A stretch of DNA of 64,000 bases. Source: Xanthocytophaga flava. GTDB lineage: Bacteria; Bacteroidota; Bacteroidia; Cytophagales; 172606-1. The DNA lies in assembly GCA_030068525.1 (NCBI GenBank), contig JASJOS010000003.1, positions 62,001-126,000 of the forward strand, given 5' to 3'. The notes beneath the pieces were generated by a model. The model was not told the DNA's origin. It was given only the letters and a program-made list of their open reading frames with translations, and ran no database searches. Both the position numbers and the translations under genes were made by a program. How positions within the stretch are numbered: position 1 is the first letter of the stretch; each line of letters starts with the position of its first letter. This document shows positions 26,194-35,124 of this stretch, piece by piece.

Positions 26194-27450
26194 CTACATT
26201 AAATATTTACGCAGTACATCATCCTGCATCACATTTTTGTAAGTGATGTTTAGATCCTGCATTCTTTGTAGCAATGCCGTCAGATCATCTTTGTTAGTAA
26301 GTTCAATTCCTACCAATGCAGGACCATATTCACGATTCGTACTTTTCAGGTATTCAAACCGAACAATATCATCTGTTGGTCCTAATACCTGTTGCAGGAA
26401 TCGTAGTAGTTGACCTGGCTTCTGAGGAAATTCCACAATAAAGTAATGTTTTAATCCCTCATAAATCATACTACGATCTATTACTTCCGCGTAGCGGGCA
26501 ATGTCATTGTTACCGCCACTTATAATACATACAACTTTCTTGCCAGCAATATCTTCCTGAAGCTGTTCCAGAGCCGCTACTGAGACTGCTCCGGCAGGTT
26601 CTGTGATAAGTCCTTCATTCTGATATAACTCTATCATAACCGTACAGGTTTTTCCCTCTGGTGAAGCAATAACCTTGTCTACATACCTGCGAACAAATTC
26701 AAAGGTTAGGTTACCCGCTTTTTTTACAGCTACTCCATCCATAAAGTTATCGATCTTGTCAAGCACTTTAGGATAGCCAGCTTTCAATGCCTCTACCATT
26801 TTAGGCGCTCCTTGCGGATCTACGCCTACAACCTGAATAGAAGGTTGTTTTGACTTCATATAATAGGACACCCCCGCTACCAATCCACCTCCTCCAACAG
26901 GACATATTACCATATCTACATCCGGCATTTCCTCCAAAATTTCGTAGGCTACAGTACCTTGACCTGCAATAGTATTGAGGTTATCAAATGCATGCACATA
27001 GGTCATCTCCCTCTCTGTACAATATAGACTGGCAGCATGCGCAGCCTCATCATAGGTATTTCCAACTAGTTCAATACGAACCCAGTCTTCTCCAAACTGA
27101 CGTACACGTTCAATTTTCTGACGAGGGGTTACTTGTGGCATGAAAACAATGCCTTTGATTTTCATCTGACTACAGGCAGATGCAAATCCCTGAGCGTGGT
27201 TACCAGCACTGGCACAAACTACGCCCTTTGCGCGCTGCTCTTCTGTAAGATTATAAATATTATAGTATGCCCCACGAATCTTATAGGATCTAACTGCCTG
27301 CAAGTCTTCTCGTTTGAAATAAATCTCAGCGCCATATTTCTTTGACAGGCGAGCATCATATTGTAGTGGTGTCCGTACCACTACATCTTTAAGTACACTG
27401 TAGGCTTTCTCAACGTCTATTGTCAGTGCATCTGTAGGAGGGGCAATCAT
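26194..27450 (-). CDS. ilvA: Threonine ammonia-lyase
   Basis: PLP enzyme converting threonine to 2-oxobutyrate for isoleucine synthesis, 418 aa. The Schiff-base lysine is Lys57 in SYKIRGA, and the glycine-rich phosphate loop is VGGGGLVAG. A single ACT-like regulatory domain lies at about 335-418 (HYFIVEFPQKPGQLLRFL), shorter than the double domain of E. coli IlvA, so feedback regulation may differ. Located directly downstream of metZ but behind its terminator. Confidence 0.93.
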   Translation of the reverse strand: MIAPPTDALTIDVEKAYSVLKDVVVRTPLQYDARLSKKYGAEIYFKREDLQAVRSYKIRGAYYNIYNLTEEQRAKGVVCASAGNHAQGFASACSQMKIKGIVFMPQVTPRQKIERVRQFGEDWVRIELVGNTYDEAAHAASLYCTEREMTYVHAFDNLNTIAGQGTVAYEILEEMPDVDMVICPVGGGGLVAGVSYYMKSKQPSIQVVGVDPQGAPKMVEALKAGYPKVLDKIDNFMDGVAVKKAGNLTFEFVRRYVDKVIASPEGKTCTVMIELYQNEGLITEPAGAVSVAALEQLQEDIAGKKVVCIISGGNNDIARYAEVIDRSMIYEGLKHYFIVEFPQKPGQLLRFLQQVLGPTDDIVRFEYLKSTNREYGPALVGIELTNKDDLTALLQRMQDLNITYKNVMQDDVLRKYLM

Positions 27451-27540
27451 AGGAATTTCAGAATTCGTAATGCAAAATGAAGGGTTCTATTCAACTGTTT
27501 TTTAAGAAGCTAGCCTTTGAGTATCAAAATTATACTAACA

Positions 27541-27582
27541 AAAAGAAAAACCTCTGCAAAGGTACAACTCTTGCAGAGGTTT
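27541..27582 (-). terminator. Terminator of metZ
   Basis: Minus-strand stem AAACCTCTGCAA/TTGCAGAGGTTT (12 bp) with an 11-nt loop, followed by TTCTTTT. Confidence 0.88.
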
Positions 27583-27619
27583 ATATAGCAAATGTCAGAA
27601 AATCATTTATCTGGTCATG

Positions 27620-28795
27620 TCAGCTATGTAACGCCTGCTCAATATCGCCAATAATGTCTGAAATATGTTCCAGACCTACGGAAATTCGAATCAGACCGTC
27701 ATCAATACCAACAGCGGTTCGTTCTTCAGGTTTTAATTTGGAATGAGTAGTGATAGCTGGGCTAGTAGCAATACTACGGGTATCACCCAGATTGGAACTA
27801 AATGAAACCAGCTTCAGTGAGTTTAGTACCGATTTTGCCTTTGCCAGTCCGCCTTTTACAATAAAGCTTACCATAGGGCCACCCAGCCGCATTTGTTTCT
27901 TCGCCAGCTCATATTGTGGATAGGATGGCAAAAACGGATAGATTACCTTTTCAACGTCAGGTTGCTTTTCCAGCCATTCTGCTAATTGGTGGGCGTTCCG
28001 ACAATGTTGTTCCATTCGAACTGCCAGCGTTTCCAGACTCTTTGAAAGAGTCCAGGCATTCAAAGGTGATAGAGAGGGCCCCGTATGACGAGCAAAGAAA
28101 CGGATTTCCTTGATTAACTCTTTTTTACCTACAATTGCGCCCGCTAGCACACGTCCCTGGCCTTCCATAAACTTGGTAGCAGAATGTGTCACAAGGTGTG
28201 CGCCATACTTGATTGGATTCTGTAAATAGGGTGTTGCAAAACAGTTATCTACATTCAGAATAATGCCATGTTTGTTTGCCAGCGCACCTAACCATTCCAG
28301 ATCAATCATATCTAATGAAGGATTGGAAGGAGTTTCTACAAAGATCATCTTTGTATTAGGCTGGATTAATCCTTCCCAGGTTTCAGGCTTGTCTATATCC
28401 GCATAAGTATGTGTAATACCCCAGCGAGGAAAGATCTGAGTCAGAATCTGATGTGTAGATCCGAATAATGAACGGGAAGCCAGTATATGATCACCGCTAC
28501 TTACCAGGGCCGCCATACTTGTAAACATAGCAGCCATCCCTGTCGCTGTAGCAATACCATCCTCTGCACCCTCTAACGCACATAGTTTGTCAATAAACTC
28601 ACTTGTATTAGGATTTGAAAAACGAGTATAGATATTTCCGGGAATCTCATCTGCAAATAAAGCGCTGGCCTGATCTGCATCTTCAAATGTAAAACTAGAC
28701 GTTAAAAATAAGGGAGTAGTATGTTCCCGGAATGGAGTCTGTTCCGCACGTACGCGAACGGCATTGGTTTCAAACTGGCTGCTCTTTTTTTTCAT
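27620..28795 (-). CDS. metZ: O-succinylhomoserine sulfhydrylase (trans-sulfuration family)
   Basis: A 391-aa Cys/Met-metabolism PLP enzyme that most likely forms homocysteine from O-succinylhomoserine and sulfide. The Schiff-base lysine is Lys208 in THSATKFMEG; substrate and PLP contacts include YTRFSNPN and ATGMAAMF. The segment HILASRSLFGSTHQIL resembles MetZ more than cystathionine gamma-synthase. An exact TACATTTG box (28824-28831) lies 30 nt upstream of the start. No SAM riboswitch fits in the leader of about 30 nt. Confidence 0.87.
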   Translation of the reverse strand: MKKKSSQFETNAVRVRAEQTPFREHTTPLFLTSSFTFEDADQASALFADEIPGNIYTRFSNPNTSEFIDKLCALEGAEDGIATATGMAAMFTSMAALVSSGDHILASRSLFGSTHQILTQIFPRWGITHTYADIDKPETWEGLIQPNTKMIFVETPSNPSLDMIDLEWLGALANKHGIILNVDNCFATPYLQNPIKYGAHLVTHSATKFMEGQGRVLAGAIVGKKELIKEIRFFARHTGPSLSPLNAWTLSKSLETLAVRMEQHCRNAHQLAEWLEKQPDVEKVIYPFLPSYPQYELAKKQMRLGGPMVSFIVKGGLAKAKSVLNSLKLVSFSSNLGDTRSIATSPAITTHSKLKPEERTAVGIDDGLIRISVGLEHISDIIGDIEQALHS

Positions 28796-28823
28796 GTATC
28801 TCGGAATGCGTTTTATAGAAACG

Positions 28824-28831
28824 CAAATGTA
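28824..28831 (-). promoter_or_regulatory. -7 element upstream of metZ
   Basis: Minus-strand TACATTTG, exact TAnnTTTG match, giving a leader of about 20 nt. The -33 element is weak. Confidence 0.55.
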
Positions 28832-28870
28832 GTATGAACTCTAGTATATTTACTTAGTAAAACAGGGAAT

Positions 28871-29290
28871 TTATTTCTTTACAATCTTAAAATCATAAGT
28901 AATACGAGCCGTTTTCTCCAAGGTTTTGGCAACAGAACAATATTTTTCCATAGACAAGTCAACCGCCTTACGTACTTTATCTTCATCCAGATTACCTGTA
29001 AGCGTAAAATGCACATGGATATCCTGAAACAAAGAAGGTTCTACATTAGGCTCACGTTCTCCATCCACTGTTACACGAATATCTTCCAGTTCCTGACGCT
29101 GTTTCTTCAGAATCCCTACAATATCAATGGTGCTGCATCCACCAAGACCAGCTAAAAGCAATTGCATAGGACGAAAACCTTTATTTTCACCACCTACAGC
29201 AGGAGAACCATCTATCTGGATAGTAGCCCCATCTTCATTAACAGCCTCCAGATGAACAGCCTTATTTTTACGTTGCAGTTCTATTTTCAT
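28871..29290 (-). CDS. OsmC/Ohr-family peroxiredoxin-like protein
   Basis: A 139-aa OsmC-fold protein reducing organic hydroperoxides. Both redox cysteines are in place: Cys52 in LGGCSTIDIV and Cys118 in EKYCSVAKTL. The domain covers the whole protein. It belongs to the YhfA-like branch rather than Ohr, judged from the GLGGCSTIDIV motif. Monocistronic, between metZ and the divergent rhodanese gene. Confidence 0.9.
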   Translation of the reverse strand: MKIELQRKNKAVHLEAVNEDGATIQIDGSPAVGGENKGFRPMQLLLAGLGGCSTIDIVGILKKQRQELEDIRVTVDGEREPNVEPSLFQDIHVHFTLTGNLDEDKVRKAVDLSMEKYCSVAKTLEKTARITYDFKIVKK

Positions 29291-29478
29291 GAGTATAGAT
29301 TAAATAAGATCACTTTACTTTTTCAGAATCAGAGTTTATCAAATCTGTATTCTAAATTACAAAACAACACTAACTATGTAAAAAACAATAACAAACCCCA
29401 GTAAAAAGTTCCGAAATAAATAATTAGATGGATAAATTGGTTTTCATATGGAAACTTTTTTCCACAACATTTCCTTTC

Positions 29479-29486
29479 TACATTTG
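29479..29486 (+). promoter_or_regulatory. -7 element of the rhodanese gene
   Basis: TACATTTG, exact TAnnTTTG match, with TTTT at the -33 spacing of 19 nt. The leader would be about 55 nt. Confidence 0.6.
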
Positions 29487-29548
29487 TACTAATCCTCTAA
29501 GGATTTGTGAATAAAAAATAGTGTTATTTTCAATAAGATAATTGTTTT

Positions 29549-29866
29549 ATGAAAGAGATTACCGTATCTGAATTCAAAGAACTGCAGGACAAGGGCGAAG
29601 ACTACCAACTGATAGATGTTCGTGAACCTTATGAGTTTGATATTGCCAATATATGTGGCGAATTAATCCCTCAAGGCCAGATTCCTGACAATGTAGATAA
29701 AATCAGCCGTGATAAGAAAGTTATTGTACATTGTCGTAGTGGTGCCCGCAGTGGACGGATTGTGCAATACTTGGAACAACAACACGGATTTGATAATCTA
29801 TACAATCTGAAGGGCGGTATTCTGGCATGGTCGGCAGAAATTGACCCAAGCGTACCACAATATTAA
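29549..29866 (+). CDS. Rhodanese-like domain protein
   Basis: A 105-aa single-domain sulfurtransferase with active-site Cys62 in HCRSGARSG, and the N-terminal CH2A-like motif LIDVREPYEFD. The six-residue active-site loop CRSGAR is of the GlpE/PspE class, which transfers sulfane sulfur. No signal peptide, so cytoplasmic. The physiological acceptor is unknown; neighbouring sulfur-metabolism genes (osmC, metZ) are suggestive only. Confidence 0.92.
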   Translation: MKEITVSEFKELQDKGEDYQLIDVREPYEFDIANICGELIPQGQIPDNVDKISRDKKVIVHCRSGARSGRIVQYLEQQHGFDNLYNLKGGILAWSAEIDPSVPQY

Positions 29867-29970
29867 ATTGCAAACAGAGTTATCAGTTATAAATGCATTT
29901 TTATCTAACGCTTGTAACTGATAACTTCTGCATTATACCCGTTCTATATCTTCGTCTACCAGATTGACAT

Positions 29971-30405
29971 ATGAAAAAAAGCCTCATATTAACATTTGTA
30001 TTTATTCTCACATCTGTATTATGCTATGCCCAAAAAGGACCTGATGCTGTGGTAGGCACATGGTTTACAGGAAAAGGAAGAGTACAGATTTACAAACAAG
30101 GTGATAAATATTTTGGAAAAATTGTCTGGCTAGCAGAACCTAATGACAAAGAAGGCAAGCCTAAGGCAGACAAAAAAAATCCGGATGAAAGAAAACGTAA
30201 TCAACCTATACTGGGTCTGGTAAACTTACGTGATTTCACCTATGATGAGGATAATGTGTGGGAAGATGGTAGAATCTACAATCCGGAAGAAGGAAAAGAT
30301 TATAGCTGTAAAATGACTTTAAAAGATCCTGATACATTAGAAGTTCGGGGATTTGTAGGCATTTCACTAATTGGCAAAACAGTTGTCTGGAAACGGATAA
30401 AATAA
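29971..30405 (+). CDS. DUF2147 domain secreted protein
   Basis: A 144-aa protein with a signal peptide (MKKSLILTFVFILTSVLCYAQ) and a DUF2147 beta-barrel-like domain (GTWFTGKGRVQIYKQGDKYFG, later DFTYDEDNVWEDGRIYNPEEG and LEVRGFVG). Found widely in Bacteroidota envelopes, function unknown; the fold resembles small lipocalin-type barrels. A 12-bp hairpin with no T-run (29878-29926) lies upstream, after the rhodanese gene. Confidence 0.85.
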   Translation: MKKSLILTFVFILTSVLCYAQKGPDAVVGTWFTGKGRVQIYKQGDKYFGKIVWLAEPNDKEGKPKADKKNPDERKRNQPILGLVNLRDFTYDEDNVWEDGRIYNPEEGKDYSCKMTLKDPDTLEVRGFVGISLIGKTVVWKRIK

Positions 30406-30473
30406 GTATTCGGATTATCCAGGTAAGATAATACTTCGTGTAGTACATCAGTCCATCATTTTCATCAGAATAA

Positions 30474-31070
30474 ATGTTCAGTATGGAATGGGTAGTAAGT
30501 GTTTTACTTGGTTTTGGATTAAGTGCTGCAACGGGATTTCGTATCTTCGTCCCTTTTTTTGTTGCAGGGATAGCAGGGTATAATCATTGGCTTACCCTCC
30601 CGGAAGGCATTGCATGGATAGGTACCTTGTCTGCTATCATACTCTTTGGTACGGCAACCCTTATTGAAATACTGGGCTATTATATTCCATGGTTTGATCA
30701 TCTGCTGGATGTAATTGCTACACCTGCTTCTACTATTGCAGGTACGCTGGTCATGAGCAGCTTTGGGACAGACGTTGATCCTCTGCTCAAATGGACACTG
30801 GCTATTATAGCAGGTGGTGGTACAGCTACGCTGATAAGTGGAGGCACAGCGGCACTACGTATTGCCTCTACTACGGTTACTGGCGGTGCAGGCAACCCAC
30901 TTGTAGCAACAGGAGAGATAGGAGGGTCAGCAGTGATATCGCTACTGGCGATTTTCATCCCTGTTATTACAGCCATCGTTGTTAGTATCCTCCTTATCAT
31001 TTCCATTCGCTTTATTGTCCGCAAAATCAAAAGCAGACGACTAGCCAAAACATCAATTAAGAATGTTTGA
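30474..31070 (+). CDS. DUF4126 family membrane protein
   Basis: A 198-aa integral membrane protein of the DUF4126 family. The N-terminal signature is LLGFGLSAATGFRIFVPFFVAG, followed by five or so Gly-rich transmembrane segments (LSAIILFGTATLIEILG, TIAGTLVMSSF, ALLAIFIPVITAIV-type). The C terminus is basic. ATG 30474 or 30483 can serve as start. Function unknown. It overlaps the next gene by 8 nt (ATGTTTGA), so the two are translationally coupled. Confidence 0.82.
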   Translation: MFSMEWVVSVLLGFGLSAATGFRIFVPFFVAGIAGYNHWLTLPEGIAWIGTLSAIILFGTATLIEILGYYIPWFDHLLDVIATPASTIAGTLVMSSFGTDVDPLLKWTLAIIAGGGTATLISGGTAALRIASTTVTGGAGNPLVATGEIGGSAVISLLAIFIPVITAIVVSILLIISIRFIVRKIKSRRLAKTSIKNV

Positions 31071-31740
31071 AGATATATACAGTTTATATAATCTGTCTGA
31101 GAAGAAAGGCTATGATGATCTTACTCTGAGTCAAACGGAAAAGCGTTTAACCTATTCCCTTCCACTTGTATTGAAACAGTATTATTCTCAATTGGGATTG
31201 TATAGTGAACTCAATACTGTATTCAACCAGTTGGTGTCTCCTGAACAACTGAACTTACGTGATTCAGATTATCTGATCTTTTATGAAGAAAATCAGGGAG
31301 TAGTACTTTGGGCAATTGCCAGTTCGGAACTGAGCCTGGATGATCCTCCTGTATACGGAAGTTATGACAATGGCAATACCTGGGTACTAGATGCATCTAG
31401 CCTAAGTAATTTCTTTGTGTCGATGGCATACCTTCAGGCTGTTATGGGAGGATTGCCTTATACGTCTAATACCATGCAGCCAGATAAAAATGAAATCCGG
31501 TTGGTAAAAGAATATATTGCTAACTGGCATGAAATCAAAGGCAAAAATCATTGGTATAATCAAATTTTCACACGGGATGGCAAGCAGGTATTTTTTATTA
31601 TGACAGATGCTGAAAGCCAGTGGCAGGGAATTTTTCTGGCTTGTCAACAGGAAGAAGAATTTGAGCAGATACTGGATACTTTATTGATAGATTGGTCATA
31701 CATAAGTGATGAAGATGAGGATGACTGGGATGAAGAATAA
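31063..31740 (+). CDS. SMI1/KNR4 (SUKH) family protein
   Basis: A 225-aa protein whose N-terminal 130 residues match the SUKH pattern: a helix LSQTEKRLTYSLPLVLKQYYSQLG, then QLVSPEQLNLRDSDYLIFYEENQGVVLWAI with the aromatic strand, and a C-terminal acidic tail ending DEDDWDEE. SUKH proteins are commonly immunity proteins against polymorphic or contact-dependent toxins, or scaffolds. No toxin or nuclease gene is adjacent. The start codon lies inside the end of the DUF4126 gene. Confidence 0.75.
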   Translation: MFEDIYSLYNLSEKKGYDDLTLSQTEKRLTYSLPLVLKQYYSQLGLYSELNTVFNQLVSPEQLNLRDSDYLIFYEENQGVVLWAIASSELSLDDPPVYGSYDNGNTWVLDASSLSNFFVSMAYLQAVMGGLPYTSNTMQPDKNEIRLVKEYIANWHEIKGKNHWYNQIFTRDGKQVFFIMTDAESQWQGIFLACQQEEEFEQILDTLLIDWSYISDEDEDDWDEE

Positions 31741-31751
31741 CTGTTACCTAA

Positions 31752-32978
31752 TTATAGTCTGTTGGTAACTGTTTTCGCTGCCAACCAGCCACTTGTCCAT
31801 GCATGTTGGAAGTTAAATCCACCAGTGATACCATCAATATCCAGAATCTCTCCGGCAAAAAATAAATTGGGTATGATCCGGCTTTCCATAGTTGTCGGAT
31901 CAACCTCATTCAACTTTATTCCTCCACAGGTTACAAACTCTTCTTTAAAGGTAGTTTTCCCATTTACGGGATATTCATCATTTGTTAGTATCTTGATTAG
32001 GCGGTTTTGTTCCTTAGATGGTAAATCAGTCCAGCGAAGATCTTCTGTAATGCCTGCTCTGTCAATTAAGAACTGCCAAAGACGCTGAGGCAATCGGAAA
32101 AGGGTAGCATTCTGAATTTTCTGCGTAGGTGAGGAAAAACGAATCTTCTGAATCTCTGCCCGAATCATTTCTTCATTCATTTCAGGCACCCAGTGAACAA
32201 GGCCTGTAAACTGATATCCTTTCTCTGATAAAACCCGTGCACCCCAAGACGATAAGCGTAATACGGCAGGACCACTCATACCCCAGTGAGTAATCAGTAA
32301 GGGTGCAGATTCTACAAGTTTGGAGCCTGCAACTTTCACTGTCGCCAATGGTAAAGAAATACCCATTAACTCAGTAATAGGATTTTTAGGTATGTTAAAT
32401 GTAAAAAGTGACGGTACAGGAGATTCAATACTATGGCCTAATCCAGTAATCCAATCAAACTGTTCTTTCTTTGGAAACCCGCCACACGCAATACAGATAA
32501 TGTCTGCTTGTATTGTGTGACCTTTATCAGATATAATTTCAAATTTTGTGTCTAATTTTGTAATTGAGTGAACATTCCATTGGGTATATATCTTCACTCC
32601 ATACTTTTTTGCTTCCTCTAAAAAACAGTCAATAATAGTCTGAGAGGAATCTGAGACAGGGAACATGCGTCCATCTGCTTCTACTTTCAACGAAACTCCT
32701 CTTTCTTCAAACCAGTTAACTGTATCCGTTGCAGAAAAGTGAGAGAATGCTTTTTTTAGAAAATTCTGGCCACGCGGATAATTTTTCAGCAGATCACTAA
32801 CTGATTGGCAGTTATGAGTTACATTACATCTTCCTCCTCCCGAAACTTTTACTTTGGAAAGTAGTTTGGGAGTTTTTTCGAGAATAACAACAGTAAGTTC
32901 AGGGTTGAGGCGAGCAGCATTGATCGCACAAAAAAAACCAGCGGCACCGCCTCCTATCACTACAAAAGTTTTTGACAC
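31752..32978 (-). CDS. HI0933/YhiN-family FAD-dependent oxidoreductase
   Basis: A 408-aa flavoprotein. The N-terminal Rossmann motif GGGAAGFFCAINAA binds FAD, VSGGGRCNVTHNC is the second family signature, and the C-terminal FFAGEILDIDGITGGFNFQHAWTSG-type block closes the FAD site (key residues GEILDIDG). Substrate unknown; the family includes BaiN-like enzymes. The gene begins 31 nt after the end of the GAF sensor gene and converges on the SUKH gene. Confidence 0.92.
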   Translation of the reverse strand: MSKTFVVIGGGAAGFFCAINAARLNPELTVVILEKTPKLLSKVKVSGGGRCNVTHNCQSVSDLLKNYPRGQNFLKKAFSHFSATDTVNWFEERGVSLKVEADGRMFPVSDSSQTIIDCFLEEAKKYGVKIYTQWNVHSITKLDTKFEIISDKGHTIQADIICIACGGFPKKEQFDWITGLGHSIESPVPSLFTFNIPKNPITELMGISLPLATVKVAGSKLVESAPLLITHWGMSGPAVLRLSSWGARVLSEKGYQFTGLVHWVPEMNEEMIRAEIQKIRFSSPTQKIQNATLFRLPQRLWQFLIDRAGITEDLRWTDLPSKEQNRLIKILTNDEYPVNGKTTFKEEFVTCGGIKLNEVDPTTMESRIIPNLFFAGEILDIDGITGGFNFQHAWTSGWLAAKTVTNRL

Positions 32979-33009
32979 GTACAGGCATTTTTTTGAGCCT
33001 GCTAAGATA

Positions 33010-34647
33010 CTACTTTTTATTCAGCTGTGCGTAGTAATCAGTGTTTTCCCATTGTCTGCGTTCCATCTCTTCCTGGGTAGCCATTAACTCTTCCATGTTC
33101 TGACGCATCTCTTCTTCCTGACTGCGCATAATCTCTGCCTGTTGTTTAGTTTCTTCCAATAGCTTCTGTGTTCTTGCATTTAGTTTGGCAGCTGATAAAG
33201 TAGACGCAATATTTTCACCCAGCTTTTCAATAAAAGCTCTCTCATGCAACGCAATTTCCTGAAAGGAAGCTAATTCAATTACTCCTTCTATAGTATCATT
33301 TACCTTTAATGGTACAATAAGCAGACAGGTAGGACGTGCTGTACCAAGGCCAGAAGAAATATGTATGTAGTCATTTGGAAGATCTGTCAGATAGATAGAA
33401 TCACCCTCCTGATAACATTGTCCAACCAAGCCCTCACCAATCAAAATCTGTTTGGTAAGATATTTTTTCCGATTATACGCATAGCAGGCAGCTAGTTCCA
33501 GTATAGGTTCCTGAGTATCTTCTTTCTGCACGATAAATAAGCCTCCCTGATTGGCATTAAGATATTTAACAAGATTAGAGATAATCAATGCAGATAATTC
33601 TTTGAAATCGTTTGTGCTACGTAGTATATCGGCAAACTTGGCTAATCCTTCTGTGGCCCAGTTTCGTTTTTTATCTTCCTCTGCTGCAAGTTGTAGCTTA
33701 TCCCGCATGAATAATAACGCATTGCCAAGAGCATCTTTTTCACTAACAGGAGTAAAAGAGGTATCAAATTTCCCTTCTCCAACTGCCAACGCAAAAGAAA
33801 CTGCATTTCTAAGATTGTCTTTCAACTGATTTCCTGCCTGTACAATCACATTCATATCTCCTTTTACTTCGGCTATACTTTCCGTAATTTCACCTTGTGC
33901 AAGGCTCTGGATCTGGTAGGTAGTCTGCTCAATAGCACTATTTGCTTTTTGAGAAGCATAATAGCCTATGATAATGGCCAGAACTACAATGATTGCACAT
34001 AAGCTGGCAATAGTAGAGTTAGTAGCATTGATACTTTGGAGAATGTCAGCCACTTCTTTGCCTAGCTGTTCCTGCTGGTGTTGGCTCAGAATAGTTAGTT
34101 CACGTTCTATTTTTGAATAATAATTGCTAATCTGAGGTACCAGAACGGCTAAACGAGCTGTACCAATTTGTTGTAGAGCTATACTGGTTGAATCCGTCAT
34201 ATCCAGCTTCTGAAGCTGTAGTGTAATAGAGTTTTCCTCCTCCTGCGTAGTATGGTACCCCTTTATCCAGGCAGAGATACTATCTACTTTAAATTGTTCA
34301 TCAGTAGGGAGTACAGGTTTTAATTGTACCAGTTTTGCTAACTCAGGATTTATACGATCTTTCCATATCTGCTGGCGCTGATCCACATACTTTTGATCTT
34401 TTGTCAGGATAAATGTAAGCTGAGCCGTTGCCGCTGCTTCTATATTACTGAGTACATTGGCTGCACTTAAAGCAACAGGTAACCGCACCTCAATAGTCAT
34501 CTGACTAACATCTTCTGTCCTCTTGTTTTGCCGATAAACAAAACCTGCAAAAACAATAAAAACGGCCAGAAAGCTGGCACTCAAGGTGACAACTCTACCT
34601 TGTGTAGTATGTATGCTGAATTTTCTTAGTATATGAGTAAAATTCAT
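33010..34647 (-). CDS. Membrane sensor with HAMP-like linker, GAF domain and coiled-coil tail, no output domain
   Basis: A 545-aa protein. The start at 34647 puts a short basic N terminus before TM1 (VTLSASFLAVFIVFAGFVY). A CHASE3/4HB-like helical extracytoplasmic domain follows, then TM2 (TIASLCAIIVVLAIIIGYYA), a HAMP-like linker, a conserved KRNWATEGLAKFADILR segment and a GAF domain (about 330-480 of the protein, GGLFIVQ to IEGVIELASF). A coiled coil ends the chain with EEEMRQNMEELMATQEEME. No kinase, GGDEF or methyl-accepting domain is present. The large gene at 43058 shares the same core. Confidence 0.85.
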   Translation of the reverse strand: MNFTHILRKFSIHTTQGRVVTLSASFLAVFIVFAGFVYRQNKRTEDVSQMTIEVRLPVALSAANVLSNIEAAATAQLTFILTKDQKYVDQRQQIWKDRINPELAKLVQLKPVLPTDEQFKVDSISAWIKGYHTTQEEENSITLQLQKLDMTDSTSIALQQIGTARLAVLVPQISNYYSKIERELTILSQHQQEQLGKEVADILQSINATNSTIASLCAIIVVLAIIIGYYASQKANSAIEQTTYQIQSLAQGEITESIAEVKGDMNVIVQAGNQLKDNLRNAVSFALAVGEGKFDTSFTPVSEKDALGNALLFMRDKLQLAAEEDKKRNWATEGLAKFADILRSTNDFKELSALIISNLVKYLNANQGGLFIVQKEDTQEPILELAACYAYNRKKYLTKQILIGEGLVGQCYQEGDSIYLTDLPNDYIHISSGLGTARPTCLLIVPLKVNDTIEGVIELASFQEIALHERAFIEKLGENIASTLSAAKLNARTQKLLEETKQQAEIMRSQEEEMRQNMEELMATQEEMERRQWENTDYYAQLNKK

Positions 34648-35061
34648 GTACCTGATAAATAGCAGATTGGAAAATAGGAAAGGGAGTATTAGTAGATACA
34701 AAAGAAACAAAACACCACTTCAAATATTTTTCTAATCTACTGAAAATCAGTTATAAGTATTTTTTTCAGTCTTTTCATACAACTAGTACACTTTTCCAAT
34801 AAAAAATACGAAGCAACTTGTATACTTCGCTTTTAGCCAAAAAGCTTCATCTTCTGGCAGAATTGCCAATTAATTAATAGAAACTTCTATATAAGATAGT
34901 TACTCTCATAAACAGAAAGAGTATTTCAGAGTATCTTTTAGGGAGTTCTACCTGTTAATGACATGTAATTTCTTACTCATTTTGACAGGTTTTCCTTTTT
35001 GTAGTTGAATGGCTGCAATACGAGATACTATTTATATATATTACTTGCTATAGTCCATAAA
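34648..35061. other. Non-coding stretch upstream of the GAF sensor gene
   Basis: About 410 nt, AT-rich, with no convincing frame, no exact -7 box and only a weak 6-bp hairpin near 34809-34830. Confidence 0.45.
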
Positions 35062-35095
35062 AACGAAAAAGTAGATCTCTGTAGCGAAATCTACT
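35062..35095 (-). terminator. Terminator of the OmpA/PD40 gene
   Basis: Minus-strand stem AGTAGAT/ATCTACT with a 12-nt loop, followed by TTTTCGTTTTT. Confidence 0.75.
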
Positions 35096-35124
35096 CTTCA
35101 GTAAAATTACTAGTATAACCCCAT

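Noticed and set aside
28796..28870. SAM riboswitch upstream of metZ
   Set aside because: The space to the promoter box is only about 30-75 nt and shows no riboswitch core.
29878..29926. Terminator after the rhodanese gene
   Set aside because: A 12-bp stem with a 25-nt loop and no T-run; kept only as a hairpin note.
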